A stretch of DNA of 64,000 bases from DASUPK01 sp963797265. GTDB lineage: Bacteria > Actinomycetota > Thermoleophilia > Solirubrobacterales > 70-9. Below the pieces are notes generated by a model, which was given only the letters and a program-made list of their open reading frames with translations, had not been told where the DNA came from and did no database searches. Each line of letters begins with the position of its first letter. Positions within the stretch are counted from its first letter, which is position 1. The DNA lies in assembly GCA_963797265.1 (NCBI GenBank), contig CAWCOY010000005.1, positions 1 through 64,000 on the forward strand, read 5' to 3'. Positions 17,001 to 25,912 of this stretch are shown one piece after another. A program made the position numbers and the translations under genes.

Positions 17001-20000
17001 TTCGAGGAGACCAAGCTCCGACACGCAGATGGCTCCGACGTCGGGGCGCTCGATCTGCTCAGGCTCAATCTCTTTGTTCGCCTCTGGCGCAAGCTCGACT
17101 GGTCGATCGAAGAGACCGATCGCGCTCTTTGCATCCTCACCCCCAACGACCCGGAACCCAAGGCCGAGTCGACCCTGGGTACGGCTCTCAGAACCGCGCT
17201 GATCTATCTGGCGCATTTGAAGCGCCTCGAGCAACGCCTGCGGCCGGGCAAGGACGGGCGGACAAAGTTGCTCAGCTTCTGGGCGAACCTGGCTACGACC
17301 GGCCGGAAACCGCTCTATGCCCAGCTCTTCTTGACGCGCAGCATTCTCAAGAACGACCCGGTCTTCGACGAGCCCCTGGGTAACTACCTCTCAGCCAACG
17401 GAATCGGGATGGGCGGCAGTCTGCGCGCGATTGAAAAGCACCTCGCGGCACTGCAGTCAGCTCTCGGACTGACCGCGGATGAGATCGAGCGGATCCTGGT
17501 TGCCAACAATCGCAGCCTCGGTTCCGACCTCTCATTGGCGAACGTCTCGCTCCTTTACCGCCATGGCCTGCTGGCCAAGTTGCTGAAGCTCAAAGTTCGC
17601 GAGCTGATTGCCCTCTGCGAGCTCAGTGGCGTGAAGCCGTTCAAGCCCCTAGAGAAACAACCGATCGAGAAGATCGCCGATGATCATCCCTTCCAGCAGG
17701 CACTCCACCTCGTCGACGTGGCCGAGCTGGTCCGCGAGAGTGGTTTCCAGGTCGAGGATCTCGACTACCTCCTGCGTCATCGGGCCGACCCAGTCGGCAA
17801 GTATCGAGATGACCCCGTCGCGGATACCCAACTGGCCAGTGCCCTGGCAGCCGAGATCGAGCGGATCAAGAAGGAGCACGCCATCCCGGACGATCCGGCG
17901 GCCTTCACTGACGAGATCCTCGGGCAAAAGGCCGGGATGGTCTTCGACCCGGATGTAGTCGAAACACTGGCTGCGATCTGGGCCGACACAGTCGAGTTTG
18001 AGGCCGAGTCATCCTCGGTCACCCGGGCAAACGCGCTTGATCCCCAGTCCTTGGCCGATGAACCGCGGGCCACGCTCAATTACGACAAGGCAGCGAGTGT
18101 CCAGACCCTGCGCTTTCGCGGCAACCCGCAGCAGCTCAGCGTTCCCAACTCAGCTCCCCAACTGCTTAAGACACTGGTTGACGACGTCAAAGCGAAGGCG
18201 AATGAGTTCTACGCCGCCTTCTATGCCCGCTACCTGGCCAGCTTTCTCTCGGAGTCTCAGTTCAACCAGATCCTGGCCCCAATTCCGCGCTCGCTTAGCG
18301 GTACTCCCGCTCAGCAGGAGGCGGAGAAGCAACGACGTTTGCTGGCGAAGCGAAAGCTCCTCGCCGAGGCCTTACTTCCCTTCCTCCAACAGCGTTTGAT
18401 TCGCGAGGTCATTGCCGACCGCCTTGCGGCCGCTCTCGGCGCCGACCGCACCCTGACCGACTCCTTGCTCACGGATCCTCGTCTGTTGGCTGAACCCGGT
18501 CAGGCCCCAAAGCCGCTGCTCGAGGCTTTCGCCGCAAGTCAGCAAGGGATCGCGGTCGACTACTTCACCTCAATGGCCGCGACCGGGACGCCACAAAAAA
18601 GCGGGGTAGAGGCACGTCCCGATACGACCCAGCGCCCCGAGGGGACAAAGAGCGTCAAGTTCGAGGGCTATCTGCAGGTGCAAGTCGACGGCCGCTACAG
18701 CTTCTTCGCGGCGATTGATGACAAGGACGTCGAGGCCGAGATGCGGCTCGAGGGGGAGGCGGAGCCGGTGCTCTCGGGGGTTGCCACTGACGACAACGAC
18801 GAGGTCGCCGGCATAGCCGAACTCCGCGCGGGGGTTCCTTATCGCTTCACCTTCATGGCCATGAAGCTCGCCTCGGGCGAGGTGCGGCTCCTGGTCGAGA
18901 CCAAGACTCTACCCAGAGAAAGCTTGGACGCTTTGGCCCTCTATCCGCCGGACGTGCTGGAGCGCATTCACCGAGCGCGCATCTTGCTGGCCAAGACCCT
19001 GCAATTGGTTGGCGGCCTCGAGCTAACCGAGACCGAGATTCACCACATCCTCACTCACGCGGGCGACTTCGACGCCATCGAGCTACGGAAGCTCCCCACC
19101 GCTGAAACACCGGCCGGCCAGAGCCAGAGCCCGGCGCCAAAGGTGCTCTTCGGCCAGCTTCTCCGGCTTGCCGCCTACAAGAGCTTGAAAGGAAAGGTCG
19201 AAGCGGTCCCTGAGGATCTCGTTGGCGTGCTTGAGAGCGCCCGGCGCTCCTTGGCGTCCACGGCGAGCGCGACCGAGGTCAATCACGCTAAGGCTGAGCT
19301 TTTCAAGGATGTCTGCGCCCGCTTTGCGGCGATCGTCAGGCGGGAGCCCGAGACCGTCGAAGACGCGGCAAAGCACCTGGGCTACGAAGCAAAAAAGGTG
19401 ACGGCCGCGGGCAAGGTGAGCGTCGAGATCGCTGCTTTGGCCGACGAACGCGGACCGGCACGGATCTGGGAGATCCTCGAGATCATCGAGAAGCTCGGCA
19501 CGACGGTCGACCTTGTCGCCGGCTGGACCAAGATCGTCGCTGTTCCCGGGGTGCAGCGGCCGCCCGCGTCCGAGATAGCTCGTGATCTCAAGAACACGAT
19601 CAAGGCCCGCTACGAGCCCGACAACTGGCAGCGGATCGCTCAGCCGATCTTCGACAAGTTGCGCAAGCGCCAGCGCAATGCTCTGGTCGCCTACATCATG
19701 GAAAGCCAGGGGTTCGCCAGCGTCAACGAGCTGTTCGAGTACTTCCTCCTCGATCCCGGGATGGAGCCGGTCGTCCAGACCTCGCGGATCCAGCTGGCGA
19801 TTGCCTCGGTCCAGCTCTTCGTCCAAAGATGCCTGCTTAACCTCGAGGACCGCGACGGTCTCAAGAAGAAGGTCCCGGCGGCAGCGATTAGCGCCGAGCG
19901 CTGGAGCTGGATGAAGCGTTACCGGGTATGGGAGGCGAACCGGAAGATCTTTCTCTTCCCGGAGAACTGGCTTGAGCCCGAGTTCCGCGATGACAAGACG

Positions 20001-21497
20001 CACCTCTTCCAGGAGATGGAGAGCGCCTTGCTCCAGGGGGACGTTTCAGATGAGCTCGTCGAGGACGCCTTCCTCCGCTACCTGACCGAGCTGGAGCGAA
20101 TCTCGCGCCTCGAGATCGTGAGCATGTACTGCGAGGAGGATGAGGTGAGCGTCGCCTCCAACACCTTGCACGTCATCGGCCGCACCTACAGCGACCCACA
20201 TGCCTACTTCTACCGGCGTTACACACAGGGAATGTGGACGCCGTGGGAGCCGGTTGAGGCCGATATCGATGGCGACCACATCGTCGCTGTCGTCTGGCGC
20301 AGTCGGCTGCACCTCTTCTGGGTCCGCTTCATGGATTTGCCGGATAAACCCAGCGGTAGCGAACCAAGCGGTGCCCGCCCGGTCAAGGCGGTCGCTGAGG
20401 ATCCGGTCGCTACGCCGGTCCCAAAGCAGGTTCAGATCCAGCTCAATTGGACAGAACAGGTGGAAGGCGTCTGGACGAAGCCGGAGTCCACTGCATTTGG
20501 GCCGGCGATCAGCGTCAATCCCTATTTCAGCTCCGCCGACGTCTTCATCGGGGCGGAGATTGAGTACAGATCGGATGGCTCCGAGGGCGCGATCCGCATC
20601 CTGGTTGAGAGCGAGGCGGTTTCCTTCCGTCGGGCGATACGGCTGGCCGGAAGAAACGCAGCCCCGGAGCAGCGGGTAGTCCAAGGGCTGAAATCCCCGT
20701 TGCCCGAGCCGCCCTTTGACCTCGTGCGCATGGGTGGGACTCATTACCAAGGGGACCGCGAGCTCACGGTTCACTACGTGCCTGTCGCGACGACGGTCGA
20801 CAGGAACGCGATAGCGCCGAGCGAGCCCCACAGGGTCCTGACCATTTCGGCACCGCGCCTGGAAACCGGCCGAGGTGACGAGGGCCGTTACGGCTTTCTG
20901 ACAATCTCGAATCAGCTGCTCGGCTTTGGCCCCGAGTTCGCCCAATTGCTGGCGCCCTTCTTCATCGAGGATGGGCTGAACACCTTCTTCGTCGAACCGA
21001 ATCTCGTTGAGACAACGATCGATCGCTGGGAGCAGTGGGCCTTAACGCCTGCGAAGCCGGATGTCGCCACAGTCGAGGACGGCTTGGTCGTGATCCCAGT
21101 GACTCCGCAGTTCCCGCAGAAATTCCCGGAAATCAAGCCCGATTGGCCACGACCCCACGGCCCAAATGGCGGCGACCCAATCGATCCCTTGTCTCGGTTC
21201 AAGCTTCAGCCCAAGGAAGACTGGGTTGCCGGTGAAAGGACCCTGGTCAGCTTTGACCGGACCCCGATTGGCAGGAACGGTGCCCTCACCTCGGACTCCC
21301 TCGGCGTCGTCGACGCGGCCGGAGAAAACGAGGCTCGCTTGGCCGATGAACAGACGGTCGCGGCCTCTGGCTACACGCTGGTCGGAGAACGTGGCGCCCC
21401 CGTAAATGGCTCGATGCCGCAAATCGTCCGCGACCAATCAGGCGATGGGGCCGGATGGGCATACCGACCGCCGGATCGAACCGGAGGGTGGATCTGA
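14064..21497 (+). CDS. Tc toxin TcA subunit, first part (peptidoglycan-binding, VRP1-like and neuraminidase-like regions)
   Basis: This 2477-residue protein is the N-terminal part of a split TcA, the pentameric receptor-binding and injection component of Tc toxins. A peptidoglycan-binding repeat occupies about residues 6-75 and a transthyretin-like beta-sandwich about 90-165. The VRP1-like helical region (SINEAKVIYQKAETV) lies near 575, and the TcA signature DFCECEHCRSVLSPAAYLVD near 643-663. A beta-rich insertion near 1530-1620 (GYLQVQVDGRYSFFAAIDD) resembles PA14-type sandwiches. NRKIFLFPENWLEPEFRD near 1960 begins the neuraminidase-like region. The stop codon overlaps the next start in TGATG. 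With its partner the TcA totals about 3590 residues, longer than the roughly 2500 of TcdA1. Confidence 0.92.
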   Translation: MAEDTPTIRLEDRGAEVTKLHYALRKVGFEIPQAELAEGVYGLGTERAVVSFQAHEGIDPSGAVEEETLTRLEQKATGEPSAARLVQGTILLQSGGPAVYFPLRLYGRTFGEEADLLSEGETDDQGLFTLTYEPGEGRPALEIRALDRNENEVVLSDPIQDPGPSEVIHLVAPDELDRGLAEFDRLTGDLLALVGDLQKLGQAREGDERKDLSFLAARSGWDARLIAFASRAVALSDRGETGIPAPALYGAFRLGLPTSADELARITVRDFGTAIDAATKARVVNLSSKRITAARAAFESFATRQRANYVTPGTSSSFGQMMSAAGLTKDEQTAFQEAHVTDSDRDDLWKRARERGIPEAKVDRLRLQGKLAFLTLNNAPLSKALEAKIGSADQMEDLVGQGLYKEDTWKERLRKLSGSGGNKALAALIPPAYDDASTPARLNAYASDLARKVRLAFPNQVVVEMLRRKELQIGNPGNLNEPVAKALENGIGVGFELGRVPVSRFVQENSSKLVSGIPKADQGKTIEALKDLSRIYQITPSNEAMTVLISSGFRSALDVTAYTEAEFVSRYGGKFTSINEAKVIYQKAETVTAVAYNFYTAAKVVQSTPDLAATSAGSEARAEALSRIGDHFPTMEQLFGSLDFCECEHCRSVLSPAAYLVDLLRFLDPDPGPWSFFTTQWDKRHTATYASRYSKPFEALIERRPDLQYLPLTCENTNTALPYIDVVNEILEYYVVNKALGKDAAHDTGSVTTPELLAEPQNILPAAYDELNKARYPLTLPFDLWLESARAFLDQFDAPLWQVLEAFRQTDELTPKNPGSAPPYYRDAIFAEYLGLSPTEVSIFSQQDAASSWQELYGLKPGDKPEKLAPAKTLSRALGVSYRELIDLVKTGFVNPGVEQLVLLHKLEVEPEELFRYKDHPKFPSFTASERAAFEQKIEQLAKAFGVTVATAKGWLEQAWKGIDAADLLVLAGPASGCDFEETKLRHADGSDVGALDLLRLNLFVRLWRKLDWSIEETDRALCILTPNDPEPKAESTLGTALRTALIYLAHLKRLEQRLRPGKDGRTKLLSFWANLATTGRKPLYAQLFLTRSILKNDPVFDEPLGNYLSANGIGMGGSLRAIEKHLAALQSALGLTADEIERILVANNRSLGSDLSLANVSLLYRHGLLAKLLKLKVRELIALCELSGVKPFKPLEKQPIEKIADDHPFQQALHLVDVAELVRESGFQVEDLDYLLRHRADPVGKYRDDPVADTQLASALAAEIERIKKEHAIPDDPAAFTDEILGQKAGMVFDPDVVETLAAIWADTVEFEAESSSVTRANALDPQSLADEPRATLNYDKAASVQTLRFRGNPQQLSVPNSAPQLLKTLVDDVKAKANEFYAAFYARYLASFLSESQFNQILAPIPRSLSGTPAQQEAEKQRRLLAKRKLLAEALLPFLQQRLIREVIADRLAAALGADRTLTDSLLTDPRLLAEPGQAPKPLLEAFAASQQGIAVDYFTSMAATGTPQKSGVEARPDTTQRPEGTKSVKFEGYLQVQVDGRYSFFAAIDDKDVEAEMRLEGEAEPVLSGVATDDNDEVAGIAELRAGVPYRFTFMAMKLASGEVRLLVETKTLPRESLDALALYPPDVLERIHRARILLAKTLQLVGGLELTETEIHHILTHAGDFDAIELRKLPTAETPAGQSQSPAPKVLFGQLLRLAAYKSLKGKVEAVPEDLVGVLESARRSLASTASATEVNHAKAELFKDVCARFAAIVRREPETVEDAAKHLGYEAKKVTAAGKVSVEIAALADERGPARIWEILEIIEKLGTTVDLVAGWTKIVAVPGVQRPPASEIARDLKNTIKARYEPDNWQRIAQPIFDKLRKRQRNALVAYIMESQGFASVNELFEYFLLDPGMEPVVQTSRIQLAIASVQLFVQRCLLNLEDRDGLKKKVPAAAISAERWSWMKRYRVWEANRKIFLFPENWLEPEFRDDKTHLFQEMESALLQGDVSDELVEDAFLRYLTELERISRLEIVSMYCEEDEVSVASNTLHVIGRTYSDPHAYFYRRYTQGMWTPWEPVEADIDGDHIVAVVWRSRLHLFWVRFMDLPDKPSGSEPSGARPVKAVAEDPVATPVPKQVQIQLNWTEQVEGVWTKPESTAFGPAISVNPYFSSADVFIGAEIEYRSDGSEGAIRILVESEAVSFRRAIRLAGRNAAPEQRVVQGLKSPLPEPPFDLVRMGGTHYQGDRELTVHYVPVATTVDRNAIAPSEPHRVLTISAPRLETGRGDEGRYGFLTISNQLLGFGPEFAQLLAPFFIEDGLNTFFVEPNLVETTIDRWEQWALTPAKPDVATVEDGLVVIPVTPQFPQKFPEIKPDWPRPHGPNGGDPIDPLSRFKLQPKEDWVAGERTLVSFDRTPIGRNGALTSDSLGVVDAAGENEARLADEQTVAASGYTLVGERGAPVNGSMPQIVRDQSGDGAGWAYRPPDRTGGWI

Positions 21498-24400
21498 TGA
21501 GGCAAACGAGCTCCGAGCAGTTCCACGGTCAATACGACGCAAAACCCCATCTTCGGCTGCTGGCGGAAGCCAGAAACGAGATGGGTGAGCTAAACGGCGA
21601 GCGGACTACTGGGACCTCTCACATCGTCACCAAGAAGCGGGCCCTTAGCTATCGCTTCTTCTCACACTTCCATCCCTATGTGACGGAGCTGATCGAGCGC
21701 TTGGTCGAGGACTCGGTCAAGGGCCTCGAGGCCCAGGACACCCGCGACCCGCAGACCCCACCGCTCCTCTACGAGACGATCTTCAGCACCCAGGGCCGCT
21801 ACCAGCCCTCAGCGCTTGTCGACAAGGATTACTACCCAGTCAAGGACCTTGACTTCAGCCCGGGGGGCGCCTACTCGGTCTACAACTGGGAGCTCTTCTT
21901 CCACGTTCCCCTAACCGTGGCCATCGGCCTGAGCCGCAATGGCCGCTACGAGGAGTCGCAGCGCTGGTTCCACTACATCTTTGACCCGACCGACGACAGC
22001 GACGGGCCCACCCCCGAGCGCTTTTGGAAGGTGAGGCCCTTCCAGCAGACCGAGGTCAAGCAGATCGAGGAGATCCTGGTCAACCTCTCGACCGGCCAGG
22101 ACAAGGCGCTGCGCGAAGCGACGATCAGAAGTATCGAGGCGATCAAGGATGCGCCCTTCCGGCCGCACGTCGTCGCTCGCTACCGCCAATCGGCCTACAT
22201 GTTCAAGACCGTCATGAGCTACCTGGACAACTTGATCGCCTGGGGAGACTCGCTCTTTCGCGAGGACAGCCGCGAAGCGATCAACGAGGCGACCCAGGTC
22301 TACGTCTTGGCTGCGAACATCTTGGGCTCGCGTCCCCAGATGGTTCCTGAGAAGGGGTCGGTGCGGCCGCAGACCTATGCCGATTTGAGAGCTGATCTGG
22401 ATGAATTCTCAAATGCACTGCGCGAAATCGAAGCCGATGTTCCCTTTGACCTGACGCCGCCGCCCGTACCAGCAAGCAACGGCAATAAGCAAACGAGTCT
22501 GCGCAACTTCGGAACCGCGCTCTACTTCTGCGTCCCCAGAAACGACAAGCTGCTCGGTTATTGGGACACGGTCGCGGACCGCCTCTACAAGATTCGCAAC
22601 AGCCTCAACATCAAGGGGATCTTCCGCCAGCTGCCGCTGTTCGCGCCACCGATCGATCCCGCCCTCTTGGCCAAGGCTGCTGCCGCCGGCCTCGACGTGG
22701 ACGCGATCGTCGCTGGAGCCAACCAGCCGCTGCCGCTCGTTCGCTTCCAGCCCCTGCTGCAAAAAGCCTCAGAGCTCAGTCAAGAGGTAAAGGCCCTCGG
22801 TGGCGAGCTTCTGTCGGCGATCGAGAAGGAGGACAACGAAGCCCTAGCCCTGTTGCGGGCCAAGCACGAGCGAAGCGCGCTCGAGATCGGCGAGACGGTT
22901 CGCTACCAGCAACTGCAGGAGGCGATCAAGGCCAGAGAGGGTCTGGTCAAGACCCTTGCCTCGGCAGCACAGCGATTCGTCTACTACGAGCGCTTGCTCG
23001 GCGGGCAGGGGCCTGAGCCAGCCACCGACCTCGACGATGTCGATAGGGGCGCCCTCGAGAAGATGAAGTTCAAGGTCGACGAGCCGGAGGTCGCTACCCG
23101 CGAGATCGAGGTTGACATTGTCTCCGGGGGGCCGGCCGCGGTGGCCGACCGCAAGATCTCGAGCCACGAACTCGAGGAACTGGAGAAGCTGGGTGGAGCC
23201 CAGACGGCCCAGGACGTCGCCGCGACAATCGACACAATCGCCGCGATCATCCATCTGATCCCGATGTTCGCGGTGCGCGCGACGCCGATCGGGATCGGCG
23301 GCGGACTCGAGATTGGAGGGGAGAACATCGCCGCCTTGCTCTCCACGATCGCCAACGTCTCGCGTGCGGTCGGTGCCCGCCAGAGCTTCGAGGCCAGTCA
23401 AACGGCCAAGATCGGCTCGTACGCCCGCCGGGAGCAGGACTGGGCTTACCAGAGCAACCTGGCTGCGGCCGAGATCAACCAGATCTACAAGCAACTGCGA
23501 GCGGCGCAGATTCGCGAAAGTATCGCCGAGCGCGAATGGAAGAACCACCAGGCTGCTATCGACAACGCCAAGGAGATCGAGCACTTCCTCACGGATGAGC
23601 GTGACGGCAAGCGCACGAACAAGGACTTCTATGGCTGGATGAAGCGCGAAGCCAGGGCGCTACACACCCAATGCTTCCAGCTCGCTTTCGACACTGCAAA
23701 GAAGGCCGAGCGGGCGCTGCAGCACGAATTGGGCGACCCCGAGGCCAGGTTCATCAACTATGGCTACACCGCAGGGAAGGAGGGACTCCAGGCCGGCGAG
23801 AAGCTGCACCTCGACATCAAACGCATGGAGCTTGCCTACAACGACCTCAATCAGCGCGAATACGAACTGACAAAAAACGTCAGCCTGATGCAGGTCGATC
23901 CGCTGGCCCTGATGCAGCTCCGGGCTACCGGCAGCTGCACGGTCGAACTGCCCGAGGAGCTCTTCGATATGGACGGCCCCGGGCACTACTTCCGGCGAAT
24001 CAAATCTGTCGCCGTCAGCGTTCCTTGCGTCACTGGCCCATACACGAGCGTCAACTGCACTCTGAGCCTGCTAAGGAGCTCGATTCGCAAGAAGCCCACC
24101 CTCGACGAGGACGGTAGCTATGCGCGGGACGGCTCCGAAGACCCGCGCTTCAGCGATCACTTCGGCTCCCTGGAGTCGATCGTGACCAGCGCCGGGCAAG
24201 GCGACAGCGGCATGTTTGAAACCAACCTCCACGACGAGCGCTATCTGCCCTTCGAGGGTTCAGGGGCAATCAGCCAGTGGCGATTGCAGCTCCCGGCTAA
24301 CGAATCCCATGATGTGCGGCAGTTCGACTACGACACGATCGCCGATGTAGTCCTGCATGTCCGCTACACGGCACGAGAGGGAGGGGATCTTCTGAAGAAC

Positions 24401-24844
24401 GGGGCTCTGGGCAACCTGGAAACGGCGATCACTGAAGCGCGCGCCAACGGCTCGGTCCGGCTGCTCTCCGCCCGCCATGAGTTCGCTGGCGCCTGGGCTA
24501 AGTTCAAAAACGCGCCAGCGGCGACAGCGAAGAAGTGGCCCCAGCTGACGCTTGAACTCAAGCCGGAGCACTACCCGTTCTGGAGCTTGGGCCGACTCAA
24601 GCGGATCGAGTCGGTGACAGCGTTCGCGCGTGCTGGGGGCAAGGTTGATCTCCAGAACAAGGCCGATCCGACGCTCGATACGACAAAGAGGGACAAGCTC
24701 GAGGCAAAGCTCGGCGATCTCTACTGGGGTCGGCTTACGGAGATCTCCAATCCGAGTCCCACCGGCTCCTTCGATCTTTTCCTCAAAGATCAATCGATCG
24801 AGGACCTCTGGATCGCACTGGCCTGGGCGGGAGAGAAGAGTTGA
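21497..24844 (+). CDS. Tc toxin TcA subunit, C-terminal part (pore domain and TcB-binding domain)
   Basis: This 1115-residue protein supplies the C-terminal half of TcA. AYSVYNWELFFHVPLTVAIGL and WFHYIFDPT are TcA signatures near residues 130-175. A hydrophobic stretch near 585-610 (HLIPMFAVRATPIGIGGG) sits in the helical channel region, followed by long coiled helices (about 630-700). The TcB-binding domain starts near 810 with LPEELFDMDGPGHYFRRIKS and VSVPCVTGPYTSVNCTLSL. Its ATG overlaps the previous stop (TGATG) and GGAGG precedes it by about 9 nt, so the two halves should be made at equal ratio. In two-gene TcA systems such as the Yersinia Yen toxin the parts co-assemble; I infer the same here. 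Confidence 0.93.
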   Translation: MRQTSSEQFHGQYDAKPHLRLLAEARNEMGELNGERTTGTSHIVTKKRALSYRFFSHFHPYVTELIERLVEDSVKGLEAQDTRDPQTPPLLYETIFSTQGRYQPSALVDKDYYPVKDLDFSPGGAYSVYNWELFFHVPLTVAIGLSRNGRYEESQRWFHYIFDPTDDSDGPTPERFWKVRPFQQTEVKQIEEILVNLSTGQDKALREATIRSIEAIKDAPFRPHVVARYRQSAYMFKTVMSYLDNLIAWGDSLFREDSREAINEATQVYVLAANILGSRPQMVPEKGSVRPQTYADLRADLDEFSNALREIEADVPFDLTPPPVPASNGNKQTSLRNFGTALYFCVPRNDKLLGYWDTVADRLYKIRNSLNIKGIFRQLPLFAPPIDPALLAKAAAAGLDVDAIVAGANQPLPLVRFQPLLQKASELSQEVKALGGELLSAIEKEDNEALALLRAKHERSALEIGETVRYQQLQEAIKAREGLVKTLASAAQRFVYYERLLGGQGPEPATDLDDVDRGALEKMKFKVDEPEVATREIEVDIVSGGPAAVADRKISSHELEELEKLGGAQTAQDVAATIDTIAAIIHLIPMFAVRATPIGIGGGLEIGGENIAALLSTIANVSRAVGARQSFEASQTAKIGSYARREQDWAYQSNLAAAEINQIYKQLRAAQIRESIAEREWKNHQAAIDNAKEIEHFLTDERDGKRTNKDFYGWMKREARALHTQCFQLAFDTAKKAERALQHELGDPEARFINYGYTAGKEGLQAGEKLHLDIKRMELAYNDLNQREYELTKNVSLMQVDPLALMQLRATGSCTVELPEELFDMDGPGHYFRRIKSVAVSVPCVTGPYTSVNCTLSLLRSSIRKKPTLDEDGSYARDGSEDPRFSDHFGSLESIVTSAGQGDSGMFETNLHDERYLPFEGSGAISQWRLQLPANESHDVRQFDYDTIADVVLHVRYTAREGGDLLKNGALGNLETAITEARANGSVRLLSARHEFAGAWAKFKNAPAATAKKWPQLTLELKPEHYPFWSLGRLKRIESVTAFARAGGKVDLQNKADPTLDTTKRDKLEAKLGDLYWGRLTEISNPSPTGSFDLFLKDQSIEDLWIALAWAGEKS

Positions 24845-24947
24845 TGCCAAGCGTGGGATCGCCTCGGTCCGCTAGATGAACACAGAGGCGTTGGCGTTGG
24901 TACCTGTGCCTCGAAGCCCGACGAACGGCGGGCAATTCCTACGCGAC

Positions 24948-25715
24948 TTACTCAGAAGGCCCGGCGCTTGCGTGTTCGCCCTCAGCACACGGGTGTCCAG
25001 GCGAGGGCGGGGCTGTTCCCCCGTTTGGTGTCGGGCTGTCTTGCGGGTTCAGCGTTCCGACCAACTGCTGCCAGCGAGTGCTCTTCATAAATTTGATCGG
25101 CCAGCAGGTCCGAGCATCAACAATCGCTCCTTGAAGGGACTTGACCTGGTAGAGCTCAGCGTGGTCGAACTTGGCCAGCCTCAACTCAGCGCCGGCAAGA
25201 TTCGCACCGGTAAGTACCGTCTCGGATAGATCAGCGTTAATCAGGTTTGCTCGTTGCAGCCTGGCGTCCGCTAGTTCAGCTCCCTTGAGGGACGCGACTC
25301 TCAGTTGCGCGCCCCGCAGGTCAGCGCCACCGAAACGTGCCCCATCGAGGATCTTTCCCGCCAGGTAGACATTTCTCAACGGCTCGCCGCGCGGGTCGAA
25401 GCCACTGAGGTCCTTGGTTGTGGCAATCGCTAGCTGCACCGTCTCATGGCGCGCTTCGCGGTCGCGCAGATCCTGGACGTGTTGGTTGGTGAGGTCGAGA
25501 TAGAGCTGGAGCGCGAAGATCGCCAGGGTAAAGATCGCACCTGGAAGCAAAGCCATACCCAGGTTGCGCTGAATGTCCACGCGCTCGGGAGTGGTCCCGA
25601 AGGGTCGCCAGCGCTCGCTGAATATGAGAAAACCGCCGACGATAAGGAAGAGAGCGGCGACGACCAGGGTCGCGAGCAGAACAACGAGGGTGATGCTGAG
25701 GGCGCCGACGGGCAC
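24948..25715 (-). CDS. Pentapeptide-repeat membrane protein
   Basis: This 255-residue protein has two N-terminal membrane helices (about residues 7-30 and 52-74, LPGAIFTLAIFALQLYLDL). A run of pentapeptide repeats (A[D/N]L.. type: GADLRGAQLRVASLKGAELADARL, ANLINADLSETVLTGANL) covers about residues 105-180. A Pro/Ser-rich tail follows. Pentapeptide repeats fold as a right-handed quadrilateral beta-helix, and the role of membrane-anchored forms is unknown. It converges on the TcA genes, 103 bp from the TcA stop, and is the only other intact gene close to the toxin. An immunity role would be speculation. Confidence 0.85.
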   Translation of the reverse strand: MPVGALSITLVVLLATLVVAALFLIVGGFLIFSERWRPFGTTPERVDIQRNLGMALLPGAIFTLAIFALQLYLDLTNQHVQDLRDREARHETVQLAIATTKDLSGFDPRGEPLRNVYLAGKILDGARFGGADLRGAQLRVASLKGAELADARLQRANLINADLSETVLTGANLAGAELRLAKFDHAELYQVKSLQGAIVDARTCWPIKFMKSTRWQQLVGTLNPQDSPTPNGGTAPPSPGHPCAEGEHASAGPSE

Positions 25716-25809
25716 GATTTGCTCCCCGACCTGGGCTTTCGCGCTCGGCAGACGTGTTCCTGCCGCCTAGATGTCCTGCCTCATGACGTCATGAACAGCT
25801 GAGGGCTTC

Positions 25810-25841
25810 GGCCCCAGCGGCTCCGCGGAGCCGCTGGGGCC
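25810..25841. repeat. Perfect 15-bp palindrome with 2-nt centre
   Basis: GGCCCCAGCGGCTCC and GGAGCCGCTGGGGCC are perfect inverted copies around GC, and partial pairing extends outward (CTTC...GAAG). It lies between the pentapeptide gene and the decayed transposase. It could be a strong bidirectional terminator or an end structure of the insertion sequence. Confidence 0.65.
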
Positions 25842-25912
25842 GGCCGAAGTGCCATCCGGGCCCATCCCGAGGCTTGGGGTCTTGCCAGATCTCAAGACAA
25901 AGGAGAACCCGG

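Noticed and set aside
24876..25229. Small plus-strand gene after TcA
   Set aside because: It is antisense to the pentapeptide-repeat gene and has no ribosome binding site or conserved pattern.
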